Below are positions 59,443 through 64,000 of a DNA stretch of 64,000 nt, piece after piece; the first letter of the stretch is position 1; the number at the start of each line of letters is the position of its first letter. The DNA comes from Balaenoptera acutorostrata (Eukaryota > Chordata > Mammalia > Artiodactyla > Balaenopteridae), in contig NC_080075.1 in NCBI RefSeq assembly GCF_949987535.1, positions 55,607,636-55,671,635 on the forward strand, written 5' to 3'. Made by a program: the position numbers and the translations under genes. The notes beneath the pieces were generated by a model. The model was given only the letters and a program-made list of their open reading frames with translations, was not told the DNA's origin and searched no databases.

Positions 59443-61488
59443 CTGCTGTGTATTTCTCTCTCTTTTAATTTTGCTTAACTTACTGTGTTTGGGGTCTCCT
59501 TTTCGCAGGCTGCAGGTTCGTAGTTCCTGTTGTTTTTGGTGTCTGCCCCCAGTGGGTAAGGTTGGTTCAGTGGGTTGTGTAGGCTTCGTGGTGGAGGAGA
59601 CTGGTGCTTGTGTTCTGGTGGATGAGGCTGGATCTTGTCTTGCTGGTGGGCAGGACCACATCCAATGGTGTGTTTTGGGGTGTCTGTGACCATGTTATGA
59701 TTTTAGGCAACCTTTCTGCTAATGGGTGGGGTTGTGTTCCTGTCTTGCTAGTTGTTTGGCATAGGGTGTCCAGCACTGTAGCTTGCTGGTCATTGTGTGG
59801 AGCTGGGTCTTAGTGTTGAGATGGAGTTCTTTGGGAGAGCTTTTGTCGTTTGATATTACGTGGAGCCGGGAGGTCTCTGGTGGACCAATGTCCTGAACTC
59901 GGCTCTCCCACCTCAGAGGCTTAGGTCTGACACCCGGCCAGAGCACCAAAACCCTGTCAGCTACACGGCTCAGAAGAAAAGGGAGAAAAAAAAAAGAAGA
60001 AAAGAAAGAAAGAAAAAAGTAAAATAAAATAAATAAAGTTATTAAAATAAAAAATTAAAAAGTATTAAAAATAAAAAAATAAAAGTAATAAAAAAAAGAA
60101 AGAAGAGAGCAACCAAACCTAAAAACAAATCCACCAATGATAACAAGTGCTAAAAACTATACAAAAAGAACCAAAACCAAACCAAAACAAACAAAACAAC
60201 AACAACAAAAAAAGACGGACAGACAGAACCCTAGACAGAACCTTGGGACAAATCCCAAGTCTACAGTTGCTCAGAAAGTCCACCGCCTCAGTTTTGGGAT
60301 GATTCGTTGTCTATTCAGGTATTCCAGAGGTGCGGCATACATCAAGTTGATTGTGGAGATTTAATCTGCTGCCCCTGAGGCTGCTGGGAGAAATTTCCCT
60401 TTCTCTTCTTTGTTTGCACAGCTCCTGGGGTTCAGCTTTGGATCTGGCCCCGCCTCTGCGTGTAGGTCGCCTGAGGGCATCTGTTCTTTGCCCAGACATG
60501 ACGGGGTTAAAGGCGCAGCTGATCTGGGGGCTCTGGCTCACTCAGGCCCGGGGGGAGGGAGGGGTATGGAATGCGGGGCGAGCCTTTGGGCGGCAGAGAC
60601 CAGCATGACATTGCAACAGCCTGAGGCGTGCCGTGTGTTGTCCCAGGGAAGTTGTCCCTGGATCACGGGACCCTGGTAGCAGCGGGCTGCACAGGCTCCC
60701 AGGAGCAGAGGTGTAGATAGTGACGTGTGCTTGCACACAGGCTTCTTGGTGGCTGCAGCAGTAGCCTTAGCGTTTTATGCCCGTCTCTGGGGTCCGCACT
60801 GATAGCCGCGGCTTGCACCCATCTCTGGAGCTCGTTTAGATGGTGCCCTTAATCCCCTCTCCTCGCGCACCCCGAAACAATGGTCTCTTGCATCTTAGGC
60901 AGTTCAAGACTTTTTCCTGGACTCCCTCCCAGCTAGCAGTGGCGCACTAGGCCCCTTCAGGCTGTGTTCACGCAGACAACCCCAGTCCTCTCCCTGGGAT
61001 CTGACCTCCGAAGCCCGAGCCTCAGCTCCCAGTCCCCGCCCGCCCCGGTGGGGGAGCAGACAAGCCTCTCAGGCTGGTGAGTGCTGGTCGGCACCAGTCC
61101 TCTGTGCGGGAATCTCTCCGCTTTGCCCTCTGCACCCCTGTTGCTGTGCTCTCCTCCGTGGCTCCGAAGCTTCCCCCCGCCCCCCGCCCACCCCCCATCT
61201 CCGCCAGTGACAGGGCTTCCTAGTGTGTGGAAACTTTTCCTCCTTCACAGCTCCCTCCCAGAGGTGCAGGTCCCATCACTATTCTTTTATCTCTGTTTTT
61301 TCCTTTTTCTTTTGCCCTACCCAGGTACGTGGGGAGTTTCTTGCCTTTTTGGAAGTCTGAGGTCTTCTGCCAGCGTTCAGTAGGTGTTCTGTAGGAGTTG
61401 TTCCACATGTAGATGTATTTCTGATGTATTTGTGGGGAGAAAGGTGACCTCCATGTCTTACTCCTCTGCCATCTTGAAGGTCCCTCCC
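59443..61488 (-). promoter_or_regulatory. L1 5' UTR with CpG-rich promoter and internal A-rich tract
   Basis: The 2-kb leader of the large L1. In plus coordinates, 60420-61210 is GC- and CpG-rich, typical of an L1 internal promoter, although many CpGs appear lost to TG/CA. 59985-60230 is a long A-rich, T-poor tract (AAATAAAAT, AAAACAAAC). Read in the L1 sense it is a T-rich run between promoter and ORF1. Methylation control is expected from family knowledge. Confidence 0.75.
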
Positions 61489-61803
61489 TCTAACAGATTT
61501 TTTTTTTTTTTGGTGGAAACTTTAGGGTTTTCTATATATAGTATCATATCATCTGCAAATAGTTACAGTTTTACTTCTTCCTTTCCAATTTGGATGCCTT
61601 TCATTTCTTTTTCTTATCTGATTCTTGTGGCTAGGACTTCCAATATTATGTTACACAGAAGTGGCAAGAGTGGGCATGTTTGTCTTGTTCCTGATTCTGA
61701 AGGAAAAGCTTTCAGCTTCTCACCATTGCGTATGAGGTTAGCTGTGGGTTTGTCATAAATGGCCTTTATTATGTTGAGATATGTACTCTCTATACCCACT
61801 TTG
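61489..61803 (-). mobile_element. Older L1, ORF2 fragment, right piece
   Basis: GGGTTTTCTATATATAGTAT, CATATCATCTGCAAATAGTT, GTTCCTGATTCTGAAGGAAA and GGCCTTTATTATGTTGAGAT are antisense RT-region ORF2. They continue directly from the left piece at 54175-54333. The homologous segment of the young L1 is 56370-56660. Confidence 0.9.
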
Positions 61804-61813
61804 ATGAGAGGAG

Positions 61814-61960
61814 AAGATCTCCTCCTCACAGGAGACAGCAAGTTTAGACAACTCTTTCAAGGCATTTTGAAATAAAGGAGAACAGAAGAATGAGGCCATG
61901 GCTGAACAGGGTTGTGAGGTGGAGGGAAGATTTTAAAGATGAGGGATAGACCTGCATGTG
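61814..61960 (-). mobile_element. Ancient L2 LINE, continuation right of the nested L1s
   Basis: ACAGCAAGTTTAGACAACTC and TTTCAAGGCATTTTGAAATA, then AGGAGAACAGAAGAATGAGG, follow the L2 text that stopped at 54164. This shows that one L2 was split by 7.6 kb of later DNA. Confidence 0.85.
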
Positions 61961-63689
61961 TTGTGGATCACTCGGTCAGCATCCAGTAGATCACACCACT
62001 GTGGGGCAGAAATTTCATACTTACTACTTTGCCAGCCTAGGGTTGCCTACGCTTATTTCTTGTCATTTTGGCTATAGCCAAAAGGAATGTCACATGGCAC
62101 CAAGCCTGATGACCCTGTAGATGGGAGTATCTCAGGGTGAATACCTAGGCTTCCCTGTAGGGGACAGTATTTCTGACCAGCACCTTGTATGGCTAGTCTG
62201 GAATGATCACTTTCTTTAAAGGAAATGATATATTTTTAAATTAATATAAACAAAACACCTTTTGTGTCCTTTCTTCTGAGGTATTATAGTCTCCTCTTCA
62301 TAGCTGTAGAGCAATATCAGTATTGATCGTAATGCCTTGCTCTTTATATTCTTCCAAGTCCCTTCACAGTCATATGCCATTCAAATCTCTCAACCTCCTT
62401 GAGGTTACAAGGGTAAATATTATTTTCCTCATTTTACAGTTGAAGCCCAGAAACGTTAGAGACTTGACCAAAGTCACAGAGGAAGCTGGTATTAGGGCTC
62501 AGGGGTCCTGATTCAAGGCCAATGATCTTGATCTTATTGGGTTGCCTGTGTGGCCAGCCTACTCCAAAGTCTGAGGTGTAAAAGAAGATGTTTTGCCTAC
62601 ACTGAGGCTCCTGGCAGAGTCTGGGCCTCAAGAACCCTGTGTATGATCCGTACACAGTGGTGTGACGGATGTCGTTCGGGGTCAAATCAGTCATCATCAG
62701 GAAACTCCAACCCAGGCAGAAGACCCTGCCCAGAGAGCAATCAAACCAACACATCATCTGCCACATGGGAACTCGGAGGCCAGAGAGTAGAGTGACAGCC
62801 AGCTCAGTGCCTCCATTCCCAATCCACTTGCCTCTTTTCACAAATTCTCCTCACTCTTACTGTGGAGTTTCTCAAAGTTTTGATAGCAGTGGTGGTGAGA
62901 CCTTGACCATTTTTTGGTTCTTTAGGCCCTGTCACTATCTCAGGCCTTGAATCCTACCCTAGGGAGGTTTTCTCCCTCACAGGGGTCCAGCCTCCTTAAC
63001 ACTCTACGCTGGATGCAGTCCAGCCTCTGGTGTTACCTTCACCCTCCCTCTCCTTTCTAGGCCTTTCCAGCTTGCTTCCCAGGACTCTGGGAACTCAGGA
63101 CCTGCCTTATGCCCTGAGGCCCTCCTGCACTAGCAAAGGGCAGCTGCTTTTTCTCTTGGGGGAAATCAGCGCTCAAAAGGGAAAAGCTCAGAAAGGGCAT
63201 ACTTTCTAACGAGGGCACTTTGGCCAGCTCCCAGGGGCTCTCGGGGGGCAGAGGGCCTTCACCGTAGGCTTGCGTACTCTCTCTCTCCTCATACCGCGTG
63301 TACCGAGCTCTCCTTTCCAGCTACCCGGTCGTCCTTTCTGAGCTCACCTTCTCTCTCTCCCCTTGCTCAACCTTCTCCTGGCACATCACCAATCAAACTA
63401 ACTGAGCCACTCGGAAAATGTGAGAAATCACTTCATAAAGAACTGCCCTGGGGAAATGGGCAGGTGAAAGGACTTTAAATGATTTAATCTCATGCTTAAT
63501 TTAAGAAGAACTATGCCCACAGTATCTCCACTAGTGAGGAAGATAGATGGCAGATAAGTGGACGAGCTGAGCAAGCTGTCAGCACTGGGCATGTAATCTC
63601 CATGAGCCCGAGTTTCCCGCTTGGGATGCAAATGGGGCCATGCCAAGGGAGGCGGCTCTCTGCCCGGCCCTGTGGAGAGGAGGAGGGAC
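61961..63689. other. Distal upstream DNA; one MIR, otherwise unassigned
   Basis: 62380-62530 is a minus-strand MIR (CCTCATTTTACAGTTGAAGC, GTCACAGAGGAAGCTGG). A minus-strand open frame at 62434-62841 reads partly through that MIR and shows no family I recognise. Nothing else can be named. Confidence 0.5.
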
Positions 63690-63800
63690 CGGGAATCAAG
63701 CCAACCTGATGTCATAGAGAACTGTGTGACTCTGGGTAAATTACTTATCTTCTCTGAGTTACATCTAGGAAATGGGGGTGACAATACATGTTTAACTTTA
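63690..63800 (+). mobile_element. MIR SINE fragment
   Basis: GAATCAAGCCAACCTGATGT, GTGTGACTCTGGGTAAATTA and CTTATCTTCTCTGAGTTACA keep MIR order. Confidence 0.75.
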
Positions 63801-63810
63801 TCCATTCCAC

Positions 63811-63815
<5 letters not shown>

Positions 63816-63852
<37 letters not shown>

Positions 63853-63858
63853 TACATA
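63816..63858. repeat. (TA)n(CA)n microsatellite
   Basis: About 12 TA units run into ACACACACACATACATAC. Text after it (CCAAGTGCCAGGCACCATGC) looks like an antisense L2 or MIR end that runs toward the window edge. Confidence 0.93.
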
Positions 63859-64000
63859 CCAAGTGCCAGGCACCATGCTAAATTTGGGGGATACTCAATA
63901 GGACCAGTATGTCGGGAACACCACCGGGCAAGGCGAAATGGCGAGCAGACAGCCATGGTAGGGCACGAGCAGGTTCACAGAGGGGCTGGTCAACTTTCGC

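Larger units (their letters stand above)
54334..61488 (-). mobile_element. Near full-length cetartiodactyl L1 (7.15 kb), minus strand
   Basis: In sense order the element has a 5' end with AAGATGGCAGAGGAGTAAGA (about 61474), then a 2-kb 5' UTR, ORF1, ORF2, a 3' UTR (54346-54714) and a poly-A tail seen as T11 at 54335-54345. It is inserted in an older L1. The short TCTAA on both sides (54329-54333, 61489-61493) is a possible remnant of the target duplication. Both ORFs carry frameshifts and stops, so it cannot move by itself. L1 proteins normally copy the element's own RNA into DNA at nicked T-rich sites. Confidence 0.95.

Noticed and set aside
1..64000. CRISPR array, operon, phage or other bacterial system
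   Set aside because: Composition, splice site, SINE/LINE content and lack of dense coding frames show mammalian nuclear DNA.

Overview
The window is nuclear DNA from a mammal, almost certainly a cetacean. The evidence is seven copies of the cetartiodactyl tRNA-derived SINE (CHR type, starting with a GGCTTCCCTGGTGGCGCAG-like promoter) in their whale/dolphin form, plus several cetartiodactyl-type L1 3' ends and one near full-length L1. There are no bacterial genes, rRNA, tRNA genes or CRISPR arrays. Almost every long open frame is either a frame through a SINE, L1 or L2 copy or a GC-rich chance frame.

Only one host gene is recognisable. At about 10504-11040 on the minus strand lies exon 1 of EPAS1 (HIF-2 alpha), the hypoxia-inducible transcription factor subunit. 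The exon ends in a 26-nt coding stub encoding MTADKEKK plus two bases of an Arg codon, followed by a GTAAAC splice donor. Its 5' leader carries a complete iron-responsive element (IRE; loop CAGUGU) at 10941-10970. The only upstream AUG sits in the 3' arm of that IRE and opens a 19-codon uORF. A TTTAAA TATA-like box, a G-quadruplex-capable stretch and GC boxes lie just upstream. The whole promoter sits in a CpG island of about 3 kb (8.7-12.0 kb).

Layout: 1-10503 is the start of EPAS1 intron 1, and exon 2 is outside the window. 10504-11040 is exon 1. 11041-12000 is the promoter and upstream CpG island. From 12 to 64 kb is 5' intergenic DNA without recognisable exons. Recent transposons are absent from about 5.5 to 18.4 kb, which brackets the promoter, and become frequent beyond it. 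A second short CpG-rich patch lies at 32.6-33.06 kb.

The upstream 52 kb is a layered repeat record: ancient MIR and L2 fragments, mammalian-wide L1M fragments, and younger L1 and SINE insertions with readable target-site duplications. The most elaborate structure is 52.5-61.96 kb. There an ancient L2 is split by an older L1, which is itself split by a 7.1-kb L1 with its 5' UTR, a frameshifted ORF1 and a broken ORF2. The biologically interesting unit is the EPAS1 promoter and leader: oxygen signalling joined to iron-controlled translation, in a lineage of diving mammals.
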